Assembly: GCF_008087345.1 (NCBI RefSeq)
Contig: NZ_VHIB01000001.1
Span: 310,001 to 374,000, forward strand
Reading direction: 5' to 3'
Source of the DNA: Nocardioides caldifontis
GTDB taxonomy: Bacteria; Actinomycetota; Actinomycetes; Propionibacteriales; Nocardioidaceae
DNA length: 64,000 nucleotides
Below, piece by piece: positions 12,059-21,538 of the stretch. Both the position numbers and the translations under genes were made by a program. The notes beneath the pieces were generated by a model that searched no databases, was not told the origin of the DNA, and saw only the letters and a program-made list of their open reading frames with translations. Every line of letters starts with the position of its first letter. The first letter of the stretch is position 1.

Positions 12059-13431
12059 GTGCACCGACCACCCCCACCGGGGTCTCCGACATCGTCCACC
12101 GCAAGCGCCGCGGCGCCGAGCTGTTCCTGCTCGTGCTGGCGCTCGCTGTCGGCATCGGCGCCTACGCCGCGGTCGGGCTCGGCGTCGAGGGCGAGCTCCC
12201 CGGCGACATGTACGGCTACTCGGCCTGGCTCGCCGCGCTCGCGATCGGCGCCCACGTGGTGGTCCGCCTCACCGCGCCGTACGCCGACCCGGTGCTGCTC
12301 CCTGTCGTGACCGCGCTCAACGGGCTGGGGCTGGCGATGATCTACCGCTGGGACCTGGCCCGGGAGACCGGATACTCCACGAAGCAGCTGACCTGGACGA
12401 CCCTCGGCGTGGTGCTCTTCGCGATGGTGCTCCTGCTGCTCCGCGACCACCGCCGCCTGCAGGCGTACACCTACACGACCGGGCTCGCCGCGATCGTGCT
12501 GCTCCTCCTCCCGCTGGCGCCGGGGCTGGGCAAGACGATCAACGGCGCGCGGATCTGGATCGGCATCGCCGGCTGGTCGTTCCAGCCCGGCGAGGTCGCC
12601 AAGGTGCTGCTGGTGATCGCCTTCGCCGGCTACCTCGTCCTGCACCGCGACGCCCTCGCGCTCGCCGGCCGCCGGTTCATCGGCATCGACCTGCCGCGGA
12701 TGCGCGACCTCGGCCCGATCCTCCTCATGTGGCTGATCAGCCTCGGGGTGCTGGTGCTCCAGCGCGACCTCGGCTCGAGCCTGCTGTTCTTCGGGCTCTT
12801 CCTGGTGATGCTGTACGTCGCCACCGAGCGGCCCGGCTGGCTCGTCGTCGGCTCGCTGATGTTCGTCTCCGGTGCCGCGCTCGCCTCGCAGGTCTACAGC
12901 CACGTGCAGACCCGGGTCGAGGGGTGGCTCGACCCGTTCAGCGACACCGACACCTACGGCCAGATCGTCGAGGGGCTCTACGGCATGGCCTGGGGCGGCC
13001 TCGTCGGGCGCGGGCTCGGCCAGGGCGATCCGTGGCGCATCCCGTTCGCCTACTCCGACTTCATCGTCGCCGCGGTCGGCGAGGAGCTCGGGCTCACCGG
13101 GCTGATGGCGCTGATCATCCTGTTCGGGCTGATCGTAGAGCGCGCACTGCGCACCGCGCTGATCTGCCGGGACGGATTCGGCAAGCTGATGGCCACCGGC
13201 TTCGGCATCGTCTTCGCGCTGCAGGTCTTCGTCGTCGTCGGCGGAGTCACCAAGCTGATCCCGCTCACCGGGCTCACCACCCCGTTCATGTCCCACGGCG
13301 GCTCGTCGATGATCGCCAACTGGGTGGTGATCGGGCTGCTGCTGCGGATCAGCGACCAGGTGCGCCGGCCGCTGCCCGACGTACGACCGCTCGAGATGGA
13401 CGACGCCACCCAGGTGGTGAAGCTCAGGTGA
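12055..13431 (+). CDS. rodA: FtsW/RodA/SpoVE-family peptidoglycan glycosyltransferase
   Basis: A polytopic membrane protein of 458 residues that polymerises lipid II into glycan strands. The GTG start overlaps the pstP stop. Family motifs include the FQPGEVAK and LQRDLGSSLLFFGLFLVML segments and the C-terminal TTPFMSHGGSSMIANWVVIGLLLRIS, split here only for description. About ten to twelve hydrophobic helices are visible. It is directly coupled (GTGA) to the class B penicillin-binding protein that follows, the normal SEDS-bPBP pair. Confidence 0.95.
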   Translation: MSAPTTPTGVSDIVHRKRRGAELFLLVLALAVGIGAYAAVGLGVEGELPGDMYGYSAWLAALAIGAHVVVRLTAPYADPVLLPVVTALNGLGLAMIYRWDLARETGYSTKQLTWTTLGVVLFAMVLLLLRDHRRLQAYTYTTGLAAIVLLLLPLAPGLGKTINGARIWIGIAGWSFQPGEVAKVLLVIAFAGYLVLHRDALALAGRRFIGIDLPRMRDLGPILLMWLISLGVLVLQRDLGSSLLFFGLFLVMLYVATERPGWLVVGSLMFVSGAALASQVYSHVQTRVEGWLDPFSDTDTYGQIVEGLYGMAWGGLVGRGLGQGDPWRIPFAYSDFIVAAVGEELGLTGLMALIILFGLIVERALRTALICRDGFGKLMATGFGIVFALQVFVVVGGVTKLIPLTGLTTPFMSHGGSSMIANWVVIGLLLRISDQVRRPLPDVRPLEMDDATQVVKLR

Positions 13432-14894
13432 ACACCCCCATCCGCCGGCTCGCCGTGGCCTGCATGGTGCTGTTCCTGGCGCTGCTGCTCAACGCCAGCT
13501 ACGTGCAGTACTTCCAGGCCGACGAGCTCAACGACCGCTCCGGCAACCGCCGCGTCCTCGACGCGGAGTTTTCCCGCAAGCGCGGACCGATCCTCGTCGC
13601 CGGCCGGCAGGTCGCCGAGAGCGTGAAGAGCGACGACCAGTTCGAGTACCAACGGCGCTACCCGACACCGTTCAAGTACGCCCACGCGACCGGCTTCTAC
13701 TCCTACCTCTACGGCTTCTCCGCGGTCGAGTCGAGCCAGAACCAGATCCTCTCCGGCTCCGACCCGCGGCTCTTCGTCGACCGGTTCCTCGACATGCTGA
13801 GCAACAGCCAGCCCGACGGCGGCCAGGTCTCGCTCACCCTCGACCCGCGCGCACAGACCGCGGCGTTCGACGGCGTGCAGGCGCTCGGCTCCGGCACCGA
13901 GGCGGCGGTCGTGGCCCTCGAGCCGTCGACCGGCCGGATCCTCGCGATGGTCTCGAACCCGACCTACGACCCGAACCTGCTCGCCTCCCACGACATCGCC
14001 GCGGTGGAGCGCAGCTGGCGGCGGCTCAACGACGCCCCCGGCAACCCGCTGTTCAACCGGGCGATCCAGGAGACCTATCCGCCCGGCTCGACCTTCAAGC
14101 TCGTCACCGCCGCCGCGGCGCTCGAGTCCGGCGACTACGACCCGGACACGATGGTGCCCGGCGGCGCCGAGCTCGACCTGCCCCAGTCGTCCGCGACGCT
14201 GCCCAACAGCGGCGGCGGCACCTGTGGGGGCGAGGAGGTCACGCTCACGCGGGCGCTCGAGGTCTCCTGCAACGTGGCCTTCGGCGCGATCGGGCTCGAT
14301 CTCGGCGACGACGCGCTGCGCGAGACCGCGGAGAAGTTCGGCTTCGGTAGCCGGTACCTCCAGGGGATCGGCGGCCAGGCGGTCAGCCAGTTCCCCTCGG
14401 ACATCGACCAGCCGCAGACGGCGCTCTCGGCGATCGGCCAGTTCGACGTCCGGGCCTCGCCGCTGCAGATGGCGCTGGTCACCGCGACGATCGCGAACGG
14501 CGGGCAGGGGATGGTCCCCTACCTCGTCGACGAGGTGCGGGCGCCCGACCTGTCGGTGCTCGAGAAGACCAGCCCCGAGGAGCTCCCCGACCGGGCGCTC
14601 GGCGCCTCGGAGGCCAACGCGCTGACGCAGATGATGGTCGAGGTGGTCGACCAGGGGACGGGGACCACGGCGCAGATCCCCGGCATCAAGGTCGCCGGCA
14701 AGACCGGGACCGCCCAGAGCTCGCCGGAGCGGCCGCCGTACGCCTGGTTCGTCTCCTTCGCCCCGGCCGACGACCCCCAGGTCGCGGTCGCGGTGCTGGT
14801 GGAGGACGCCGGCGTCGAGCGGGACCTGATCTCCGGCAGCGGGCTGGCGGCACCCATCGCCAAGGCGGTCATGGAGGCGGTGATCGGTCAGTGA
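13428..14894 (+). CDS. pbpA: class B penicillin-binding protein (transpeptidase)
   Basis: The D,D-transpeptidase partner of RodA, 488 residues from a GTG start inside the rodA stop. An N-terminal signal anchor (about 8-28) precedes a dimerisation region, then the transpeptidase domain. The three active-site motifs are present: STFK (PPGSTFKLVTAAA, about 222), SCN (VSCNVAFGAIG) and KTGTA (GKTGTAQSS). Its length and position match the PbpA of mycobacteria and streptomycetes. It is followed 22 bases later by pknB. Confidence 0.96.
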   Translation: MNTPIRRLAVACMVLFLALLLNASYVQYFQADELNDRSGNRRVLDAEFSRKRGPILVAGRQVAESVKSDDQFEYQRRYPTPFKYAHATGFYSYLYGFSAVESSQNQILSGSDPRLFVDRFLDMLSNSQPDGGQVSLTLDPRAQTAAFDGVQALGSGTEAAVVALEPSTGRILAMVSNPTYDPNLLASHDIAAVERSWRRLNDAPGNPLFNRAIQETYPPGSTFKLVTAAAALESGDYDPDTMVPGGAELDLPQSSATLPNSGGGTCGGEEVTLTRALEVSCNVAFGAIGLDLGDDALRETAEKFGFGSRYLQGIGGQAVSQFPSDIDQPQTALSAIGQFDVRASPLQMALVTATIANGGQGMVPYLVDEVRAPDLSVLEKTSPEELPDRALGASEANALTQMMVEVVDQGTGTTAQIPGIKVAGKTGTAQSSPERPPYAWFVSFAPADDPQVAVAVLVEDAGVERDLISGSGLAAPIAKAVMEAVIGQ

Positions 14895-14916
14895 CCGGTC
14901 CGGCGGGAGGTAGGAG

Positions 14917-16770
<1,854 letters not shown>

Positions 16771-16780
16771 GCCGGGCGGG

Positions 16781-17617
16781 TCAGCCGTCCTGGCCGCTGC
16801 GGGCCGCGCGGGCGTGCTGGAGGTCGGTCGACCCGGCGAACGCCGGAGCCTCGACCTGCTCCTCCTCCTCGACCTCGTAGCCGAGCTGCCACTGCGCGGC
16901 GCGCACCTCGAGCCAGGAGGAGATGTAGTCGTCCTGCTCGATCGCCGCCCGCAGCCGGTCCGGGTCGCCGATCGCGGAGACGACGTACGGCGGTGAGTAG
17001 GTCACGCCGTGGAGCAGCACCGTGTTGCCCACACACTTGATCCCGGTCGTCGAGATCACCCGCTGGCCCTGGAGGGTCATCGCCTCGGCGCCGCCAGCCC
17101 AGAGCGCGTTCGCGACCGCCTGGATGTCCTGCTGGTGGATCAGCGCGTTGCTCACCTGCTCGCCGGCCGACTCCCGGATCTCCTTCGGGGCGTCCTCGAG
17201 GGTCACGGTCAGCCCCGGCCCCTGCACCGCGGTCAGCCCGGCCGGGACCGCGAGCTCGTCCACCTGCCGCTGCAGCTCGGCGAGCTCCCCGTTGTCCACC
17301 CCCTCGCTCAGCTCCTCGACGTCCTGCCGCAGCGAACGGACCTCGGCGCGGAGCTCCCGCACCCGGTCCGTCTCCTGACGGGCGAGGTCGGCGAGGTCGC
17401 CGTACCTCTCGGCGCGGATGTCCTGGCCGCCCGAGTTCACCCCGCTGGTGACCAGCAGCACGCCGGCGGCCACGAACGCGGCCGGGGTGACCAGCCGCCA
17501 CCCCCAGCCGCGCGTCTGCGCGGCAGGTGAGCGGTGGCGTCCCCAGCCGAGCACGGCCGAGGGATGCCAGCGGAGACGGGGCCGTCGCCGTGGTGGCGGG
17601 GGCGAGGCGTGGGACAC
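16781..17617 (-). CDS. DUF881 membrane-anchored coiled-coil protein
   Basis: A 278-residue protein when started at GTG 17617 (VSHASPPPPRRRPRLRW). After a proline/arginine-rich cytoplasmic start comes one membrane helix (about 40-62), a coiled coil (RQETDRVRELRAEVRSLRQD) and the DUF881 domain with LTAVQGPGLTVTL and INxL-like NALWAGGAEAM. Homologues (Rv0012 type, related to YlxW) neighbour crgA and pknB across actinobacteria and are thought to belong to the division or cell-wall apparatus. It is convergent with pknB and divergent from crgA. Function unproven. Confidence 0.85.
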   Translation of the reverse strand: MSHASPPPPRRRPRLRWHPSAVLGWGRHRSPAAQTRGWGWRLVTPAAFVAAGVLLVTSGVNSGGQDIRAERYGDLADLARQETDRVRELRAEVRSLRQDVEELSEGVDNGELAELQRQVDELAVPAGLTAVQGPGLTVTLEDAPKEIRESAGEQVSNALIHQQDIQAVANALWAGGAEAMTLQGQRVISTTGIKCVGNTVLLHGVTYSPPYVVSAIGDPDRLRAAIEQDDYISSWLEVRAAQWQLGYEVEEEEQVEAPAFAGSTDLQHARAARSGQDG

Positions 17618-17685
17618 GCCGACTACGCTAACGAACGCCGTCGACCCGCCGGTCGCGGCGGACCGACCGACCCGAGGAGCCTTCC

Positions 17686-18120
17686 GTGTCCAAGCCCCGC
17701 AGCACCGCCTCCCGGCCGATGCCCGAGGTGGCGAAGGTCTCCGTGGTGCGGACGGCACTGGCCGCGCTGCTGACCGCGGGCGGCCTCGGCTACGTGCTCT
17801 GGTACGTCTTCTCCGTCTACGACGACGGCACCCCGACGTCGGTCTTCGAGCTCGAGGACTGGAACTTCCTCATCGGCTTCGGCGTGATGTTCGTCGGGCT
17901 GCTGCTCTTCTCCCACCCCCGCACCCCGCTCGGCCGTGGCCGCGGCGTCGTGGTCGGGATGCTCGGCAGCTTCCTCATCGGGCTGTTCTGGATCGTCCTC
18001 TACTACGTGACCAGCCAGGACGCCTCGATCCCGCTGATCCGCGAGCTCGGGAACTACAACCTGCTCGTCGGCGTCGGCTTCATGGCCGTCGGGTTCGCCT
18101 TCGCCACGAAGTGGGAGTGA
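17686..18120 (+). CDS. crgA: CrgA cell-division protein with an internal duplication
   Basis: CrgA is a small two-helix membrane protein that interacts with FtsZ, FtsI and PBPs and tunes septum formation. Typical family members are 84-95 residues; this one is 144 and reads as two CrgA units in tandem. Unit 1 (about 20-77) has LGYVLWYVFSVYDDG then LEDWNFLIGFGVMFVGLLLF. Unit 2 (about 85-144) has LIGLFWIVLYYVTSQ then LGNYNLLVGVGFMAVGFAFA and ends in KWE. Four membrane helices result. GTG start preceded by GAGGAG. Divergent from the DUF881 gene. Confidence 0.85.
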   Translation: MSKPRSTASRPMPEVAKVSVVRTALAALLTAGGLGYVLWYVFSVYDDGTPTSVFELEDWNFLIGFGVMFVGLLLFSHPRTPLGRGRGVVVGMLGSFLIGLFWIVLYYVTSQDASIPLIRELGNYNLLVGVGFMAVGFAFATKWE

Positions 18121-18232
18121 GGCCCGCGCCTCGGCCTTAGGTCGTGGCGTTGCGCGCCGACCGTACTGGTCCGGACCAGGTGGCTCCTCGGAGGTTTGGA
18201 GGAGCGCAGTTCCGGGGCATATCGGTGGTGCG

Positions 18233-18311
18233 CAGTCCACAGCTGTGGGCTGCTCTGTGGGCAAATGACACCGATGTAGTTCTCCACAGCGGTTATCCCC
18301 AGTGTGGACAA
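18233..18311. promoter_or_regulatory. cluster of DnaA-box-like sequences
   Basis: Within 79 bp lie CAGTCCACA (18233-18241), TTCTCCACA (18280-18288), TTATCCCCA (18293-18301) and, on the opposite strand, a perfect actinobacterial box TTGTCCACA (18303-18311). Two further GTGGG-type partial boxes sit between them. The cluster is about 19 kb from dnaA. It could be a DnaA-titration or regulatory site, or an origin element. This rests on sequence resemblance only. Confidence 0.5.
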
Positions 18312-18330
18312 CTCCCCGTCCCCGACCTCG

Positions 18331-18423
18331 GTGTTGAACCGCCCTTCGTGGCGTGCCTGGTTCGTGTTGAACCGCCCCTTGTGGCGCGCCTGGTTCGTGT
18401 TGAACCGCCCCTTATGGAGGGCC
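18331..18423 (+). repeat. three tandem 33-bp repeats
   Basis: The unit GTGTTGAACCGCCCYTTSTG followed by GCGYGCCTGGTTC occurs at 18331, 18364 and 18397, with exactly 33-bp spacing. The third copy diverges after 'CTTATGG'. There are no unique spacers, so it is not a CRISPR array. The core TTGAACCGCCCCTTGTGGC recurs in inverted orientation at 18606-18668 and, in a 22-bp version, at 46915-46958. Confidence 0.85.
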
Positions 18424-18605
18424 AGGCGTCATTCAGTTCCAACCGCACGTGAACGGGCCGATCGAGGTGCCGTTGGGCATGAATGACGAGCACGCCGGCG
18501 CAGGGGCCGCTCGGACGGGCGGCTCTCCTCGAGATTGCCCTTGAGGCGGCCCGACGGGAGTGAGTTGCACGTCCGAGTGGCCGGTCGACCGCACGCCACG
18601 TCGAC

Positions 18606-18668
18606 GCACGCCACGAAGGGCGGCTCAACACACCTGACGCGCGCCACGAAGGGCGGCTCAACAGCGGA
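18606..18668 (-). repeat. two inverted-orientation copies of the 33-bp repeat
   Basis: GCACGCCACGAAGGGCGGCT and GCGCGCCACGAAGGGCGGCT start at 18606 and 18639, again 33 bp apart. They are the reverse complement of the unit at 18331-18423. The second copy runs into the 3' end of the rhomboid gene, whose stop codon lies at 18669. The inverted groups could fold into a long hairpin between the convergent genes (inference). Confidence 0.8.
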
Positions 18669-19568
18669 TCAGGTGAGCATGGGGGTCCGGACGAGGACGC
18701 CGACCACGAGGGCCACGGCGACCAGGGCCACGCCGGCCACCTGCCACAAGGTCCGCCCGCGCCGGGGTGCGTAGACCAGCGCCAGCGAGACCAGGAGCCC
18801 GCCGACGAAGCCGCCGAGGTGGCCCTGCCAGGAGATGAACCCGGAGCCGAGGACGGTGATCGCGACGTTGATCGCGACGAGGGTCAGCAGCCCCTGCACG
18901 TCGCCCCGGACCCGGACGGCGACGATCAGCAGCGCGGCCATCAGCCCGAAGACCGCGCCGGAGGCCCCGAGGGTGAGCGAGTTCGGGGGCGCCAACCAGT
19001 AGACGGTGACGCTGCCGGCGAGCGCCGACATGAGGTACAGCGTGAGGTAGCGCCAAGCGCCGAGCAGCCGCTCGAGCTGCGGCCCGAGGATGTAGATCGC
19101 GAGGACGTTGAACCCGATGTGCCACAGCTCGACGTGGGTGAACGCCGAGGTCAGCAGCTGCCAGTAGGCGCCGTCCGCGATCCCCGGCGCCCACTCGAGG
19201 CAGACGGTCCGCTCGGCGTTGGTGTCCCAGCAGAGGTCCCGCGGGGCCAGCCACAGCTGCCGGATCAGCTCGCCGGTGCGCCCGCCCGAGACGAGCACCA
19301 GCACGAAGACCAGGACGTTGAGCCCGATGAGCGTCAGGGTCACCGGGCTGCCGGCCGCCGGCCGTCCGCCGTACGGCGTGCGCGGCTGGCGGACCGACCG
19401 GGTGCCCTCGGCGACGCACTCGGGGCACTGGAAACCGACCGAGGCCTGGCGCATGCAGTCGCCGCAGATGTTCCGCCCGCACCGCTGGCAGAGCACGTGG
19501 GCCTCGCGGCCGGCGTGCCGGTAGCAGGTGGGGACGGTCTGCTCGGCCCCGGTCGGTCCCTCGGTCAT
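18669..19568 (-). CDS. rhomboid-family intramembrane serine protease with zinc-finger start
   Basis: A 299-residue membrane protein starting at ATG 19568 (MTEGPTGAEQTVPTCYRHAG). Residues 14-58 form a B-box-like cysteine/histidine cluster (CYRHAGREAHVLCQRCGRNI, then CGDC and FQCPEC). Six or more hydrophobic helices follow. The rhomboid catalytic serine is in LGASGAVFG (about residue 204) and the histidine in GHLGGFVGG (about 246). Orthologues with the same N-terminal finger lie beside ppiA and crgA in many actinobacteria. Substrates are unknown. Confidence 0.92.
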   Translation of the reverse strand: MTEGPTGAEQTVPTCYRHAGREAHVLCQRCGRNICGDCMRQASVGFQCPECVAEGTRSVRQPRTPYGGRPAAGSPVTLTLIGLNVLVFVLVLVSGGRTGELIRQLWLAPRDLCWDTNAERTVCLEWAPGIADGAYWQLLTSAFTHVELWHIGFNVLAIYILGPQLERLLGAWRYLTLYLMSALAGSVTVYWLAPPNSLTLGASGAVFGLMAALLIVAVRVRGDVQGLLTLVAINVAITVLGSGFISWQGHLGGFVGGLLVSLALVYAPRRGRTLWQVAGVALVAVALVVGVLVRTPMLT

Positions 19569-19605
19569 GTGCACCCTGTCGCGCTTGGCCTCGATGGAAG
19601 GACGG

Positions 19606-20127
19606 TCAGCCCTCCTGGATCTCCACCGACTCCATGACCACCGGGTCGACCGGGCGGTCCATCGGCCCGGTCTTGGTGGTCGCGATCGCGTCGACGACGG
19701 CACGCGACTCCTCGTCGGCGACCTCGCCGAAGATCGTGTGGCGCATGTTGAGGTGCGGCGTCTGGGTGACGGTGATGAAGAACTGCGAGCCGTTGGTGCC
19801 GGGGCCGGCGTTGGCCATCGCGAGGAGGTACGGGCGGTCGAAGCGGAGCTCGGGGTGGAACTCGTCCTTGAACTGGTAGCCCGGGCCGCCGCGGCCGTCG
19901 CCCCGCGGGTCGCCGCCCTGGATCATGAAGCCGTCGATCACGCGGTGGAAGGTCAGCCCGTCGTAGAACCGGCCGGTCTTCTTCTCGCCGGTCGTCGGGT
20001 CGACGTACTCCTTCTTGCCGGTGGCGAGCTCCACGAAGTTGCGCACGGTGGTCGGTGCGTGGTTCGGGAAGAGGGTGATGCGGATGTCCCCGCGGTTGGT
20101 GCGCAGGAGGGCGGTGGTGTCGGCCAC
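19606..20127 (-). CDS. ppiA: cyclophilin-type peptidyl-prolyl cis-trans isomerase
   Basis: It catalyses proline cis-trans isomerisation. The 173-residue protein starts at GTG 20127 (VADTTALLRTNRGDIRI). The conserved cyclophilin motifs FHRVIDGFMIQGGDP, the MANAGPGTNGSQFFI segment (with the Q and F of the active site) and HTIFGEV are intact. There is no signal peptide, so it is cytoplasmic. It follows the usual actinobacterial order ppiA-rhomboid-crgA. The upstream open frame is antisense to another gene and is not part of the protein. Confidence 0.95.
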   Translation of the reverse strand: MADTTALLRTNRGDIRITLFPNHAPTTVRNFVELATGKKEYVDPTTGEKKTGRFYDGLTFHRVIDGFMIQGGDPRGDGRGGPGYQFKDEFHPELRFDRPYLLAMANAGPGTNGSQFFITVTQTPHLNMRHTIFGEVADEESRAVVDAIATTKTGPMDRPVDPVVMESVEIQEG

Positions 20128-20227
20128 GCGGGGCCTGCCTTTCGGTTCGTTCGGGTGGGTCGCGGTCGATCTTGTCACGCCGCCCGCAACCAGGTTTCCT
20201 TGCAACCGGCACGGGAACGGTCGGGTT

Positions 20228-20271
20228 GGGACGGCCGTGAGACGACGTACGCCGCTCGTGCCGGCCGTCCC
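20228..20271. repeat. 10-bp inverted repeat between divergent genes
   Basis: GGGACGGCCG (20228-20237) is repeated inverted as CGGCCGTCCC (20262-20271) around a 24-base centre. It lies in the divergent region between ppiA (minus) and the 11-mer-repeat gene (plus), so it may be an operator or part of a leader hairpin for the plus-strand gene. No protein can be assigned. Confidence 0.4.
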
Positions 20272-20370
20272 GAAGTTCTTGCGCCTGAAGCAGCGCTCCT
20301 CCGGGACGCACACCGGGCCACCCGAGCACCCACACAGCACCCACGTACGCCGACCGATCGAGAGGACGTC

Positions 20371-21078
20371 ATGGGCAAGAAGAAGGCCGCGACGAAGCTG
20401 GCGGTCTCCGCCGGCGCCGCCAAGGGAGCCGCCGAGGTCGCCAAGGGCCGGGCGCAGGAGCTCCAGGAGCGGATCGGCCCCGCCGTCGAGGAGGCCCGCG
20501 AGCGGCTCGCACCGAAGGTCGAGGAGGCTCGCGATCGGCTCGCCCCCAAGGTCGTCGAGGCGCGGGAGCGGCTCGCCCCCGCGGTCGAGGACGCCCGCGA
20601 GCGGCTGGCCCCCGTGGTGGACGACGCCCGGGTGCGGCTGGCCGACCTCGCGGAGACCGTCGCGACGAGGCTGGACGAGGCGCTGCCCGACGAGCACACC
20701 CCGGCGGTGGTGAAGAACGCGTCCGCCAGCCGCAAGGGCGGCGGGTGGTTCAAGAAGTTGTTGCTGGTGACCTGCCTGGGCGGGCTGGCGTTCTTCGTCG
20801 CCCGTCGGCTCCGCGGTGGCAGCTCCGAGCCGCAGTGGCACTCGACCGCTCCCGCGCGGCCCACGCCGGCGGGGCCCACGGCGAGCGAGCAGGCCGCCAG
20901 CGCGGCCGGCTCCCCGGCCGCTGCGGTGGCCGGGCTGGTCTCGGCCGAGCCGGACCCGAACGCGGAGGACGCCGCCGGCGGGACCCCCGAGGAGGTCGCG
21001 GCCGACGCGCAGGGCTCGACCGGGGTGGCGACCACGCCGGACGACCCCGCGGAGACGGTCCAGCTGCCGAAGCCCTGA
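20371..21078 (+). CDS. unrecognised single-pass protein with five 11-residue amphipathic repeats
   Basis: A 235-residue protein of no family I can name. Residues 1-30 are Ala/Lys-rich. From about 42 to 96 five 11-residue units follow one another: EEARERLAPKV, EEARDRLAPKV, VEARERLAPAV, EDARERLAPVV and DDARVRLADLA. This spacing gives an amphipathic helix as in apolipoprotein- or LEA-like proteins. One membrane helix (about 131-149, KKLLLVTCLGGLAFFVARRL) separates it from a low-complexity Ala/Pro/Glu tail. The ATG follows GAGAGGAC. A role at the inner membrane surface is possible but unproven. Confidence 0.75.
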   Translation: MGKKKAATKLAVSAGAAKGAAEVAKGRAQELQERIGPAVEEARERLAPKVEEARDRLAPKVVEARERLAPAVEDARERLAPVVDDARVRLADLAETVATRLDEALPDEHTPAVVKNASASRKGGGWFKKLLLVTCLGGLAFFVARRLRGGSSEPQWHSTAPARPTPAGPTASEQAASAAGSPAAAVAGLVSAEPDPNAEDAAGGTPEEVAADAQGSTGVATTPDDPAETVQLPKP

Positions 21079-21094
21079 CTCAGGAAGCCCCGAC

Positions 21095-21538
21095 TCAGGC
21101 GGCTGCCGCCCGGGCGAGCTGCGCGCGCACCCGACGGGTCGCGCGCCGCTCGGCCCAGAACGACAGCAGCGGCACGGTGCCGCAGACCAGCGTGACCAGC
21201 GTGAACGGCAGCTCCCACCGCGCGCGGCGGGAGAGCGTGAACGCGACGAGCACGAAGAGCATGTAGAGCCAGCCGTGGGCGACGCCGAGGTACGTCGTGA
21301 TCGCCTCGCCGAGCTCGTGCGGGCCGGTGCCGTCGAGCCACACCGTGGGCGTGCTCGGGAAGACGCCCCACATCTCGCTGCCGTCGAAGTTGGCGAGCGG
21401 CACCCCGATCAGGCAGAGCACGACGAGCAGCACCCCGACCACCGTCGCCATCACCCGGTAGGCGGTGAGGACCTTGGCGACCGAGGGCGCCTCGTCGGCG
21501 GTGAGGTCGGGTGCGGTGGGGGCGTCGTGCAAGCTCAC
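21095..21538 (-). CDS. DUF3817 integral membrane protein
   Basis: A 147-residue membrane protein from GTG 21538 (VSLHDAPTAPDLTADE). It shows the DUF3817 pattern: a first helix in YRVMATVVGVLLVVLCLIG, the central VAHGWLYMLFVLVAFTLSRR and the terminal GTVPLLSFWAERRATRRVRA. About three helices are visible. The start overlaps the SURF1 stop by 4 bases (GTGA), so both are translated from one message. The function of the family is unknown. Confidence 0.85.
   Translation of the reverse strand: MSLHDAPTAPDLTADEAPSVAKVLTAYRVMATVVGVLLVVLCLIGVPLANFDGSEMWGVFPSTPTVWLDGTGPHELGEAITTYLGVAHGWLYMLFVLVAFTLSRRARWELPFTLVTLVCGTVPLLSFWAERRATRRVRAQLARAAAA

Larger units (their letters stand above)
18121..18668. other. 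548-bp intergenic region: DnaA-box cluster plus 33-bp repeats
   Basis: This gap between convergent crgA and the rhomboid gene contains no supported gene. It holds a compact cluster of DnaA-box-like nonamers (18233-18311), three 33-bp direct repeats (18331-18423) and two inverted-orientation copies of the same unit (18606-18668). The copies are listed separately. The roughly 180 bp between the two repeat groups shows nothing I can assign. Confidence 0.7.

Noticed and set aside
18433-18454. ACCGCACGTGAACGG as another parS
   Set aside because: Too many mismatches in the left arm.
18331-18668. Possible CRISPR array
   Set aside because: The 33-bp spacing is the repeat unit itself; there are no unique spacers and no cas genes in the window.
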